From NCBI GenBank assembly GCA_013361525.1, contig JABFXY010000087.1, forward strand, positions 62,001 to 126,000: 64,000 nt of DNA. Direction: 5' to 3'. Origin of the DNA: Polyangiaceae bacterium. GTDB taxonomy: Bacteria; Myxococcota_A; Polyangia; Polyangiales; Polyangiaceae. Shown in pieces: positions 46,990 to 55,540 of this stretch; position 1 is the first letter of the stretch; each line of letters starts with the position of its first letter. The notes beneath the pieces were generated by a model. It had not been told where the DNA came from. It searched no databases and saw only the letters and a list, made by a program, of their open reading frames with translations. Position numbers and translations under genes: made by a program.

Positions 46990-48138
46990 ATGGTCGCTTC
47001 GCCGCGCGGCGCTTCTACCGCGTTCTTATCCCTCACTTTGTTGCTCGTGAGCTGCTCCGACTCGGAGGGACCGCAGGGTGGCGGGGGCAGCGGCGGCCAA
47101 GCGCAGACGACGTCGACCGGCGGAGCGGGCGGGACCGGCGGAAACCCGACGAGCGCGGGTGGCTCCGCCGGCGCCGAGACGGGCGGCCAGGGCGGAATGG
47201 TCGTCACGGGCGGCGGCGGAGCGGGCGGCGGCGGGGCGAACACGGGAGGCGGCGGCGCAGCCGGTGGAGAAGGCGGCAGCGGCGGCGCAGGCGGCGACGG
47301 TGGGTCAGGTGGCTCGGGCGGCGACGGTGGAGCGGGGGGCGCAGAGCCTCAAGGGACGCGCGTGCGACTCGTCGCTGCGAACCTCACGAGTGGCAACAAT
47401 CAATCCTACGATCCGGGGCACGGAATTCGGATCCTTCAGGGGATCGACCCCGACATCATTTTCGTCCAGGAATTCAAATACCAAGACAGTGACACGACCG
47501 ACTTGACGACATTCGTCACCAACGTCTGCGGCGCGTCTTGCCAATACGTGCGCGGGCCCGCGGCGGAGATACCGAACGGCGTCATCAGCCGTTATCCAAT
47601 CCTCGCGTCCGGCAGCTGGGTCGACGACGAGGTCTCGAACCGCACCTTCGTGTGGGCACGCATCGACGTCCCGGGGCCGACGGATCTCTGGGCCATCAGC
47701 GTGCACCTTCTGACGAGCAGCGCGACCGATCGCAATCAGGAGGCGCAGGCGCTCGTCGATCTCATCGAGACCAACATCCCCGCCGGCGATTACGTCGCGC
47801 TCGGTGGTGACTTCAACACCGACGTGCGGACCGAAATGGCGATCAGCACCTTCGATCCGATCTTCGTGACCACCGCACCCTTCCCCGCGGACCAAGCCGG
47901 CAATGAGTTCACGAACACCAATCGATCGAAGCCCTACGACTGGGTCCTCGCCGACGACGATCTCTCGCCGCTCGCGACGTCGGTGACGATCGGCCAGACG
48001 ACGTTTCCGAATGGGGCAGTCATCGACACCCGCGTCTACAGCCCGCTCGCGGACATCAGCCCCGCACAGCTGAACGACAGCGGCGCGCCGTCGATGCAAC
48101 ACATGGCCGTCGTGCGCGACTTCGCGTTTCCCGAATAG
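46990..48138 (+). CDS. Lipoprotein of endonuclease/exonuclease/phosphatase family
   Basis: 382-residue exported lipoprotein with signal peptide ending LLLVSC. A Gly/Ser/Thr-rich linker of ~110 residues (GGGGSGGQ, GGNPTSAGGS) precedes the catalytic domain, which matches the EEP fold: LVAANLTSGNNQ, IDPDIIFVQEF (metal Glu), GGDFNTD (Asp-Asn), and QHMAVVRDF (catalytic His). Metal-dependent phosphodiesterase, nuclease or sphingomyelinase-type activity is expected outside the cytoplasm; extracellular DNA degradation is one possibility. A strong hairpin terminator follows. Confidence 0.85.
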   Translation: MVASPRGASTAFLSLTLLLVSCSDSEGPQGGGGSGGQAQTTSTGGAGGTGGNPTSAGGSAGAETGGQGGMVVTGGGGAGGGGANTGGGGAAGGEGGSGGAGGDGGSGGSGGDGGAGGAEPQGTRVRLVAANLTSGNNQSYDPGHGIRILQGIDPDIIFVQEFKYQDSDTTDLTTFVTNVCGASCQYVRGPAAEIPNGVISRYPILASGSWVDDEVSNRTFVWARIDVPGPTDLWAISVHLLTSSATDRNQEAQALVDLIETNIPAGDYVALGGDFNTDVRTEMAISTFDPIFVTTAPFPADQAGNEFTNTNRSKPYDWVLADDDLSPLATSVTIGQTTFPNGAVIDTRVYSPLADISPAQLNDSGAPSMQHMAVVRDFAFPE

Positions 48139-48157
48139 GACGCGGAACAAAAAGAAA

Positions 48158-48193
48158 CACGCGGGACCCGCCTTTCGGCGTGTGTCCCGCGTG
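48158..48193 (+). terminator. Hairpin terminator after the EEP lipoprotein gene
   Basis: CACGCGGGAC (48158-48167) pairs with GTCCCGCGTG (48184-48193); inside, CGCC and GGCG add a 4-bp stem with loop TTTC, with a small asymmetric bulge. The stem is followed by a loosely T-rich stretch (TGTTGTTCGCTT). It begins 20 nt after the stop. Confidence 0.6.
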
Positions 48194-49870
48194 CTGTTGT
48201 TCGCTTGGCTCGATGCGGCTCGGAAGACCGCGACCGATATCTTTCAACCGGTTGAGCCCACCACCTCTTTCGGCTCGAGGTGGCATCCCGCTTCGTCGTC
48301 ATTTCCTTCCTCGCGGCGGTCCGTTCGCGCGTCCGCTGGGGGGAAGGTGCCTTCGTTCTTCACTCCGGCAGCTTCGGTATCCGATACGGCGTTGCAGCAT
48401 GAGAGGAGGGGGCGTTCGCTCTCAGGAGGCTGCGCGGTCTTTCCCCATCGAGGGGAGAGCCGACGCCGTACTCGATACCTCTGATACGCTTTCCGGCCGG
48501 GCCGTGGGGGGCGTGCGCTCCGACGCAATGCCCTCCTGGTCGCAAGGACCAGCCCGGTCGGTCGAGCCAACCCGCGACCGACCGGGGTCGACCGGGCGCG
48601 TGGAGGCTCGCGTACCTGTCTCGATCGAGGCTGCTCTCTTTCGAGAGCATGGCGTCGAGACACACGGTTTTGGTTGTGTGTCTCGACGGCCGGCACCGCG
48701 TTCGGCGGGCAGTAGGATCGAGGCGCGCTCGTCGGCGCCGCAATCGCTTCCGCTGCCTAGCCGCTCACCTCCGCAGGTGAGGGCCCGATGCTGCCCAATC
48801 GAATCTGCAAACGACGAATCGAATCGTGCACTCGTGACAATGCGCGGTGCGCTCGACCCCCCTCACCCGCTCGCGCGGAACGAAGGGAGCGACGCCGGAT
48901 CCCGGAGACGGATTTCACCGGAGCCCGAGGCGCCTCTTGCAATGGTCCATCGACGCATTGAAATGGCGCCGGCGACCGGAATGCCCCCCGTCGTGCGGTA
49001 CGATCAGGAGCAGCCCGTCATGGTCATTTCGCACGTGCCAACGAGCGAACGCCATTGAAGCGCGACCCGCGATGGGGAGGATCCGACCTTCCCCCGGGTG
49101 CGCCTTCGCCTTCGGCGGCGAGCCCGAACGTATCGGGTGCCGCCTCTGTCACCGTGACATCACCGCGAGCACGAGGTCGCACGCTTCCATCGACCTCAGC
49201 CGGCCCGCCGATAGCCGTGGCGCGGCGATCGACGAACCACCCGCCCGAGCGGGGTGCGCTCGACCAGGTCGTTCATGGCTGAGCGGCTCAGGGACGAGTC
49301 CCCTCGCCGGCGGCACCCAATGTGCGGCTCGGTTCCGTGTGCGCCGCGCAATGCGCGAACGCCCAGGAGCCCACATTGCGATGCGCAACACCTCTCGTCA
49401 CGACACCGGGGCCCGAGCGAATGCGGAGACATTCGCCCAGACGACACCATGACCCGGTGACGCCGAAGAACCCGTTCGATCCCGGCCGCCTCGCGAAAGT
49501 ACGGCTCGAGTCGAGGATTCGAGGTGCCATCCACCGAGCGATCGAGCGGCCGCGCGCCTGCTTTGGACAGGTGCGCGGTGGGGGAACCCCGGTGTGCGCT
49601 CGATTGCGATGCCCCTCGCGGACCCGAGGGCCACGAGGGTGAAGACCTTCACCGTTGGTGTCGGCCTTCGCTCGCGGGTTGCCTTTTCGACCTTCGATGG
49701 GCGCAGGCCCGACGTGGCCTGCGACCGTCGAGGCTCGGATGGGGAGGGCATCTGCCCTACCGCCGCCCGCAGCACCCGCGCTCGGTTTCAGCGTTGTGAA
49801 GCATGCGGCCTTGATGTGCCGCCTAACAACGAAGCCGAATATGCTCTTGCCCGAACCGATTCGCAAGACG
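48194..49870 (+). other. 1.7-kb non-coding region rich in inverted repeats
   Basis: No open frame here has coding character, a clear start or recognisable motifs, and the sequence lacks the strong third-position GC of flanking genes. Instead it holds compact dyads: CCACCTC/GAGGTGG (48261/48277), CCGGTCGGTCG/CGACCGACCGG (48554/48575, 10-nt loop), GCTCTC/GAGAGC (48633/48643), CGTCGAGACACAC/GTGTGTCTCGACG (48653/48676, 13 bp, 10-nt loop), GGTGAAG/CTTCACC (49638), GCAGGCC/GGCCTGC (49703), AGGGCA/TGCCCT (49745), and a two-part stem GTTGT/ACAAC with GCGGC/GCCGC (49793-49830). It could hold a structured RNA or a protein-binding locus; the role is unknown. Confidence 0.55.
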
Positions 49871-49889
49871 TAAGTACTCGAAATCTAAA

Positions 49890-49940
49890 GATTTTTATCC
49901 ACAGTTATCTCCACAGCTCGGCCTCAGCTTGTCCACAGTT
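49890..49940 (+). promoter_or_regulatory. Putative DnaA-box cluster in AT-rich DNA
   Basis: A perfect DnaA box TTATCCACA (49895-49903) and a near match TTGTCCACA (49929-49937) lie on the same strand, with TCTCCACAG between them, inside an AT-rich stretch (AAATCTAAAGATTTTTA) that is unusual in this GC-rich window. This resembles an origin or DnaA-binding locus. However, dnaA, dnaN, rpmH and gidA-type neighbours are absent, so it may instead regulate the gene starting at 49990. Confidence 0.4.
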
Positions 49941-49989
49941 TGAACACCTTTGGGCGCGAGACCTCTCGGCGCGCTATGCCCTGTCACGT

Positions 49990-50643
49990 ATGCTTCGCGC
50001 CCCCGTGCGTTTCGCAGCTTCGTTTGCGTTCCTTGCTTGTCTCACCACCGCCGGCTTCGCGAGCGCGCAAAGCGCAGGGCGCAGCTCGATCACCGTTCAG
50101 CCGCCCCCGCCGCCCGCGGGCGACGTGCGCGTGACCGTCGAGGTCGACGGTCGCACGTGGCCCACGCAGACGTACGGGCAACCGATGCCGATCGAATCCG
50201 GGCGGCACCTCATTCGTGCCTACGGGCGCGACGGCAAAGACGCGGTGCTCGCCCCCGACTACGGGCAGGCGATTTACATCCCTGCGAATGTCGCGTTCCA
50301 AGTCGGCATTCCGCGCGCGAGCTATCAGCCGCGCTCCGGGCTCGTGGCGGGCGGGATCGCCATTACGACGCTCGGCGTGCTCTCGTTCGTCGGCTCCATT
50401 TTCGCGTTCTACGTCGCGGACGCCGCGGGCACCGAATGCCACGAGGAGGGCTTCGCGACCGGCGTCTGCGGCGCCCCTCCGGGACCCTATATCGGCGCGG
50501 GTGTGGTCACGCTGCTGTTCGGTCTCAATGGGATGATCGGTGGTCCGGTCATGATCGCCGAAGGCGTGAAGCCGAAAATGTCGTGGGACGCGCCGCAGCT
50601 CAGAGCGAGCTCGAACGGGCTGCAGGTGCGCTGGCAGTTCTGA
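49990..50643 (+). CDS. Exported membrane protein, hypothetical
   Basis: 217-residue protein with a signal peptide (MLRAPVRFAASFAFLACLTTAGFASAQ). A beta-rich segment (VTVEVDGRTWPTQTYGQ, RHLIRAYGRDGKDAVL) resembles PEGA-like surface repeats, followed by two membrane helices (IAITTLGVLSFVGSIFAFYVA, GPYIGAGVVTLLFGLNGMIGGP) and the end LRASSNGLQVRWQF. PEGA-like domains are often found attached to kinases and receptors in myxobacteria, so the first part may bind the cell wall. Role unknown. Confidence 0.68.
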   Translation: MLRAPVRFAASFAFLACLTTAGFASAQSAGRSSITVQPPPPPAGDVRVTVEVDGRTWPTQTYGQPMPIESGRHLIRAYGRDGKDAVLAPDYGQAIYIPANVAFQVGIPRASYQPRSGLVAGGIAITTLGVLSFVGSIFAFYVADAAGTECHEEGFATGVCGAPPGPYIGAGVVTLLFGLNGMIGGPVMIAEGVKPKMSWDAPQLRASSNGLQVRWQF

Positions 50644-50698
50644 GCGCACCGCGCGCAAGTTTGGCCCTCGCGCGGACCGGGTCGCACAATGCGAGCCC

Positions 50699-51301
50699 AT
50701 GCTCGACTCGTGGTACGTCGCGATGAACGGCTCGGTGCTCGGCCCGATCGAGCACATCGACGCGCTGGTCAACGAGGTGGCATCGGGGAACGGCTCGGCG
50801 GCCGCCGACCGATTCGCGTGGCGTCCGCCGTGGAGCGACTGGCGCCGATTCGATTCGCTCCGCGAATACCGAGCCATCCGTCGGGCGCAGCGCTCGAGGG
50901 GTCCGGATTGGTCGCCTTCCTCGGGCTGGGCACGCGAGGAGCGCGCCTTCGGCCTGAGCAAAGCGGCCGCCAGGATCGCGAGCGCGAGCGACGCACGCGA
51001 GGTGGTGATGATGACCCTCGAAGCGATGCGCCGTGAAACGCACGCGACCGTCGGCCTCGCACACTTCTCGGGCGAGGCGATGATCAGCGCGTTCGGACGC
51101 GGGGGGACCCCAGCCGCACCCCGTCTCGGAAAGGAGCGCCTGCGCGGCGCCGCGTTCGTCCCGATCCATGCGGGCACGCGTCCGTTCGCCGTCATCGAGC
51201 TCGGCAAACACGACCACTCCTTCCGGCAAGCCGACCGCGCGTGGTTGCGATCGATCGCTCGGATTGCCTCCTCGCACGTCGCGCTTCGCAAGACAGCCTG
51301 A
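50699..51301 (+). CDS. GYF-like plus GAF domain protein
   Basis: 200-residue cytosolic protein. The N-terminus (SWYVAMNGSVLGPIEHIDALV...WRPPWSDWRR) matches GYF-type 2 modules, which bind peptides or proteins in bacteria. A GAF domain follows (residues ~85-195), with EVVMMTLEAMRRETHATVGLAH and GTRPFAVIELGKHDHSFRQADRAWLRSIARIAS. GAF domains bind small ligands or serve as interaction platforms. No output domain is present, so it likely works as a partner for another signalling protein. Confidence 0.7.
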   Translation: MLDSWYVAMNGSVLGPIEHIDALVNEVASGNGSAAADRFAWRPPWSDWRRFDSLREYRAIRRAQRSRGPDWSPSSGWAREERAFGLSKAAARIASASDAREVVMMTLEAMRRETHATVGLAHFSGEAMISAFGRGGTPAAPRLGKERLRGAAFVPIHAGTRPFAVIELGKHDHSFRQADRAWLRSIARIASSHVALRKTA

Positions 51302-51366
51302 GCGCAAGCAAGAGGTGGACTGCGGCACGCATGACGAGCTGCGTACGCGGGTTTATGTACTAGGCT

Positions 51367-52644
51367 TTGCGGGTGCCGAGGCTCCCGAGACGATCGCTGG
51401 TTGCGTGCGTCGGTGCGCTGCCCCTCGCTTGGGTGTTCAGCCGACATTTGCGCGCCGAGGCGACGCCGCTCGTTCCCGATCCGGACGGCATCCTCGATCT
51501 GCTCGAAGGTTTTTCGTACACGATCCTGCAGCGCCGATTCGCAGACATGGACGACGGTTATCGCGTCCCCGACAAGTGCGACGGCATGGCGTGTTTCGAC
51601 GGGACACCGACGGCCGATGGGCGCGCGACGCTCGTGCTCATGCGAAACCACGAGCTCGAAGGCAACCAGATCGCGCTCGGCCCCTGTAAAGACGGCCAAG
51701 CGCCTCCAGCCGAAGCGTACAATCGGAACGCGCCGGGCGGCGTGACGCGGCTCGTCCTCGATCGCGAAACCCTCGAGCCGCTATCGAGCAATCTCGTGCT
51801 CACGGGCACACTGCGCAATTGCAGCGGCGGGTTGAGCCCTTGGGGATGGCTCAGCTGTGAAGAGATCGTGATCGACGGTCACGGCTACGTCTTCGTGTGT
51901 CGAACCGACGCAGCGACCGTGCAGCCGGCGAAGCCGATTCGGGGCTATGGTCGATTTCGTCACGAGGCGGCACACGTCGATCCCTCGACTCATATTGCCT
52001 ATTTGACGGAAGACGAGCCTGTATCGGCGCTCTATCGATTCGTGCCGCGCGGAGCGGATCCGTTCGACGGAACACTACAAGCCATGGCGGTGAAACGCGC
52101 GCCCCGCGCATCACTCACCAATATGGAGATTGGCCAGCGGCTCGACGTCGCCTGGGTTCCTGTCGACGACCCGGAAGGCACGTCCGTCCGCGTCGGCGAC
52201 CAAGCGCGGGCGCTCGGGGCTGCGGTCGTCGTCCGAGGAGAGGGGCTGTGGCTCCACGACGACGCCGTCTATTTCTGCGCGACGGAGGGTGGTCCGTTCG
52301 GGGCGGGTCAAATCTTCAAGCTTCACCCCGAAGGGGACGAGGGGGTCCTCGAGCTCGTCGCGATCGGCTCGAGCCCCGACCTGCTCCGCTGTCCGGACAA
52401 CATCGCGGTGCACCCCGACGGGGGCATCGTCGTCGCGGAGGACGGGCCGGGCGGCGATTGTCTACGCGGGATCGACGTCGACGGCCGCCCCTTCGACTTC
52501 GCGCGAAACGTGAAGAGCGACGGCGAGCTCGCGGGGGTCTGCTTCGATCCGAGCGGGTCGGTGATGTTCGTCAATCTCTATGAAGAGGGGCTGACGCTCG
52601 CGATTCGCGGTCCCGTGCGGTCCCTTTTCTCTGCGAAGGGCTGA
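51367..52644 (+). CDS. PhoX-like (DUF839) alkaline phosphatase family protein
   Basis: 425-residue protein resembling the PhoX/DUF839 family of Ca/Fe-dependent alkaline phosphatases. The twin-Arg stretch LPRRSLVACVGALP suggests Tat export, as is usual for PhoX. Features are LVLMRNHELEG, GGVTRLVLDRETLEPL, NCSGGLSPWGWLSCEE, and the propeller-like IFKLHPEGDEG and NIAVHPDGGIVVAEDGPGGDCLRG. TTG start; GTG 51373 is an alternative. Likely hydrolyses phosphate esters outside the cytoplasm, though PhoX-like members can lack activity. No phosphate-regulation motif was found. Confidence 0.75.
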   Translation: MRVPRLPRRSLVACVGALPLAWVFSRHLRAEATPLVPDPDGILDLLEGFSYTILQRRFADMDDGYRVPDKCDGMACFDGTPTADGRATLVLMRNHELEGNQIALGPCKDGQAPPAEAYNRNAPGGVTRLVLDRETLEPLSSNLVLTGTLRNCSGGLSPWGWLSCEEIVIDGHGYVFVCRTDAATVQPAKPIRGYGRFRHEAAHVDPSTHIAYLTEDEPVSALYRFVPRGADPFDGTLQAMAVKRAPRASLTNMEIGQRLDVAWVPVDDPEGTSVRVGDQARALGAAVVVRGEGLWLHDDAVYFCATEGGPFGAGQIFKLHPEGDEGVLELVAIGSSPDLLRCPDNIAVHPDGGIVVAEDGPGGDCLRGIDVDGRPFDFARNVKSDGELAGVCFDPSGSVMFVNLYEEGLTLAIRGPVRSLFSAKG

Positions 52645-52652
52645 GCCGGTCG

Positions 52653-53063
52653 TCACATGCGCGGAACGACCTGGCAGAGCGCCCCCGTTCTGCAGGCCGT
52701 GATCCGGGCGAGCTTGTCCCTCGCGCTCTCGCAGTTTTCGTTTTGCATTCGCGCGAGGCACTCGGAGAGCTCGCCCTCGTCGACCCCACCCGGGCATTCG
52801 TCGGCGCTCAAATCGTAGGTCGTCCGCCGCCGCATCGAATCTTTGCAAGCGTCGTCGTCGGCGAATCGCTGGTCGGGCCCGATCTCGCCGCACCGCGCTT
52901 CCCGATCGCAATAGCCGTCGACGATGCGCGCGACGGTGTTTGCGTCGGCGCCGGCCGCGCGCGCGAGGGCCACGTCACGTTCCTCGGCGGTCGGCTTTTC
53001 GCAACCGGACGTTCCACACATCGACACGATGCTAGTGAAGACGGGGACGATGGCATTGCGCAT
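52653..53063 (-). CDS. Cys-rich lipoprotein, DUF6184-like
   Basis: 136-residue lipoprotein; signal peptide ends MCGTSGC. Eight or so cysteines in the mature part (DGYCDREARCGEIG, DDACKDSMRRRT, ADECPGGVDEGELSECLARMQNENC, ITACRTGALC) likely form disulfides. The pattern resembles DUF6184 lipoproteins from myxobacteria, an uncharacterised group. The start at MRNAIVPVFTSIVS was chosen to give the signal peptide. Confidence 0.65.
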   Translation of the reverse strand: MRNAIVPVFTSIVSMCGTSGCEKPTAEERDVALARAAGADANTVARIVDGYCDREARCGEIGPDQRFADDDACKDSMRRRTTYDLSADECPGGVDEGELSECLARMQNENCESARDKLARITACRTGALCQVVPRM

Positions 53064-53089
53064 GGGAGCTCCTCGATTGGCGGGCGACC

Positions 53090-53770
53090 TCACCGAGGCG
53101 GCCGCGGCCAATGTTGGTATGGCGCGGGCACTTCGCGCGCGATGTCTTTCGTGGTTCCGGCGTCGAGCTCGCGGGCCCGCGCGCGGTTCTTCGTCAATTT
53201 GTCGCGCAGATCGCTCTCGATGAGCGCCCGGATTTCGGATCGATCGATATCGTCGAGGAGGCGACCCTCGAGCAGATCGATGAGGTAATCGTGGTCGGCG
53301 ACGACCTGCGCGAGGAACGCCTTGTCGAACACGGTCGCGTCGAGACGCATGAGGGAGAGCATGTCGTTCTCCGTGCCGACTCCGATCATCAGCCGCGTAT
53401 CCGATGGTGCGGGCGACATCTCGATCCGTTTGCCGAGCGCGTCCTGACGCTCGCGATAGGCGGCATAATCGGCCGCCATATCCCCCGCAAAAGACCGAAC
53501 CTCCGGGCTCAACGCATTGGAGCGCGCGAGGGTCGACTCGACGACGAGCTTGCCGCAGGCCTGGTCGACGATTCCCAGGATCTGCGGATCGGTGAACGAG
53601 TCGGCGGCCTCCGGCAGCGGTTTCGGCTCCGGCCGCGGTGTTACGGGCGTCTCCGCCGGCAACGGCGCAGCTGCCGGTGTCGCCACTTCAATCCCGTCAC
53701 GAGAACAAGCGGCGATGTGGCAAGAGACAACAATCACGCTCCCCAATGAGATCCAACTGCGACCCTTCAT
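53090..53770 (-). CDS. DUF4142 family lipoprotein
   Basis: 226-residue exported lipoprotein; signal peptide ends SCHIAAC. After a Pro/Ala/Glu-rich linker, the ~170-residue C-terminal domain is all-helical and matches DUF4142: FTDPQILGIVDQACGKLVVES, LSPEVRSFAGDMAADYAAYRE, DKAFLAQVVADHDYLIDLLEG and LRDKLTKNRARARELD. DUF4142 proteins may bind ferritin-like or metal ligands, but their role is not established. The gene is followed by the Cys-rich lipoprotein, 26 nt away. Confidence 0.72.
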   Translation of the reverse strand: MKGRSWISLGSVIVVSCHIAACSRDGIEVATPAAAPLPAETPVTPRPEPKPLPEAADSFTDPQILGIVDQACGKLVVESTLARSNALSPEVRSFAGDMAADYAAYRERQDALGKRIEMSPAPSDTRLMIGVGTENDMLSLMRLDATVFDKAFLAQVVADHDYLIDLLEGRLLDDIDRSEIRALIESDLRDKLTKNRARARELDAGTTKDIAREVPAPYQHWPRPPR

Positions 53771-53956
53771 TGGAAGTCTCCATCCGACGAATCTTCGTCG
53801 CCATGATCTTCGTTGCAAACTCGGTGCGAATCGACACGATCGAAAAGAGCGACGATTCGCTACGCCTTCGCGGTCGATGCGCCACACTTGAGGCGCCCGC
53901 GTGTCGCCATGGGGTGGTATCTTCATCGGTCCGGTCGAGCGCGAAAAGGAGTGGGG

Positions 53957-55516
53957 ATGGGACGAAGTCACGAGGATCTTGCCGCTATCGTCACGTTCGC
54001 GGACGCGCTCCCGGTCGCCATATGGGTGGGTCGCGCGCCGAGCGGCGAATGCGTGTACGTGAATCGCGAGTTCGAAAGAATCCTCGGAATCGCGCCGCCG
54101 GAGGATGCAGCGCGCGGTAACTACGTCGGGCCCTACGGCGTGCACCTTCCCAATGGCGACGTGTATCCGGAAGACCGGATGCCGTTCGAGCGTGTCCTTC
54201 GATCGAAGCGAACCGAGGTCATCGACGATCTCGTCATTCATCGGCACGACGGCGAGCGCACGCATTTGCGCGTCTTCGCGGCCCCCCTCTTCGCGGACGA
54301 CGGCGCCATCGCTTTCGTCGTCGAGGCGTTCACCGATATCACCCGCGAGGTCGAGGCCGAGCGCCGCCGAGCCGAAGGCGAGCGACAGCTTCAGGCAATG
54401 CGCCGGCTCGAATCGATTGGAAGCCTCGCCGGCGGCATCGCGCACGACTTCAACAATCTCCTGTCGATCGTCACGCTGGTCGCCGGGCACCTGCGGACGG
54501 GCGAAGACGACGCTTCACGCCTCGCCATGATCGAGCACCTCGAGGAGGTCGCCGGCAGTGCTTCGAAACTGACACGCGCGCTACTCGGCTTTGCGAGGCG
54601 CGGGAAACATCTGTCCGCGCCCGTGTCCCTGCACGAGATCGTCGGCTCGGTGGTCGAGCTCGCGCGGCGCACGTTCGAGCGCAGGCTGGAGGTCGTCGCG
54701 GCGCTCGACGCGGATCGCGACACCGTGCTCGGTGACGGTGTCCAGCTCGAGCAGGTCGTGATGAACCTCGTCATGAACGCACGCGATGCAATCACGGCGC
54801 AGGGACGCATCACGGTGCGGACGTACGTGGCATCGTTCGCCGCGGGTGAGCACGCGATCGTCGGGCCGGGCGATTACGCCGTCCTGGAGGTCGAGGACAC
54901 CGGCAGCGGGATCGACGGCACCGTGCGCGATCGAATCTTCGAGCCGTACGTGACGACGAAGGCGTCGGGCGCGCACAAGGGAACCGGCCTCGGCCTCGCG
55001 ACGGTGTATGGCATCGCGCGCTCCCACGGCGGAGCGGCCGAGGTCGCCACGACCTCGACGCGCGGGACGACCATGCGTATCGCGCTGCCCCTGACGAGCC
55101 AGCCCCTCGCGGCGCGCGAGAAGCGAGCCCATTGTGGCATTGTAAAAGGCCGCGGAACCATCCTCGTGGTCGACGACGATCCGCTCGTCCTCCGAATGAC
55201 GGTGAAGGCGGTCGGCGGGCTCGGCTACGAGGTGCTCTCCGCACAAGGCGGCGCGGACGCCATCGAGCTCTTCCGAACGTCGCGCGATCGCGTGACCGCC
55301 GTGGTGCTCGACATGATCATGCCGGGCATCGGCGGCAAAGAGACCTACCTCGCGATGAAGAACATCGAGCCGACCGTGCGCGTGTTGCTCACGACGGGTT
55401 GGTCGCTGAACGACGAAGCGCAGCACATCCTCGATCTGGGCGTGCGAGGCTTCCTCTCGAAGCCCTTCGATCTCGCGGGCCTCTCCCAGGCGCTCGCGCG
55501 CGTGGTCGCCGCCTGA
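53957..55516 (+). CDS. Hybrid histidine kinase with PAS-like sensor and receiver
   Basis: 519-residue cytosolic sensor. Residues ~5-125 form a PAS-like domain (LPVAIWVGRAPSGECVYVNRE, LRVFAAPLFADDGAIAFVVEA). Then HisKA with H163 in AGGIAHDFNNLLS, the ATP domain with NLVMNARDAI, DTGSGID and GTGLGLATV, and a receiver at the C-terminus with Asp452 in VVLDMIMPG. ATG start with AGGAG 5 nt upstream. The AHDFNN H-box is that of the NtrB/hybrid class. Phosphate may flow from His to its own Asp; a downstream partner is not next to it. Confidence 0.9.
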   Translation: MGRSHEDLAAIVTFADALPVAIWVGRAPSGECVYVNREFERILGIAPPEDAARGNYVGPYGVHLPNGDVYPEDRMPFERVLRSKRTEVIDDLVIHRHDGERTHLRVFAAPLFADDGAIAFVVEAFTDITREVEAERRRAEGERQLQAMRRLESIGSLAGGIAHDFNNLLSIVTLVAGHLRTGEDDASRLAMIEHLEEVAGSASKLTRALLGFARRGKHLSAPVSLHEIVGSVVELARRTFERRLEVVAALDADRDTVLGDGVQLEQVVMNLVMNARDAITAQGRITVRTYVASFAAGEHAIVGPGDYAVLEVEDTGSGIDGTVRDRIFEPYVTTKASGAHKGTGLGLATVYGIARSHGGAAEVATTSTRGTTMRIALPLTSQPLAAREKRAHCGIVKGRGTILVVDDDPLVLRMTVKAVGGLGYEVLSAQGGADAIELFRTSRDRVTAVVLDMIMPGIGGKETYLAMKNIEPTVRVLLTTGWSLNDEAQHILDLGVRGFLSKPFDLAGLSQALARVVAA

Positions 55517-55540
55517 GCGACGGCGACCGGGTCCGGACCT

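Noticed and set aside
48180-49058. 292-residue plus-strand frame in the gap region
   Set aside because: No domain-like segments, no Shine-Dalgarno sequence and weak third-position GC; it begins inside the terminator hairpin. A short in-frame tail (MVHRRIEMAPATGMPP) is not convincing alone.
49793-49830. attC-like (integron) site with GCCTAAC
   Set aside because: Only one RYYYAAC-like box is seen, the other ends do not match GTTRRRY, and no cassette or integrase is present.
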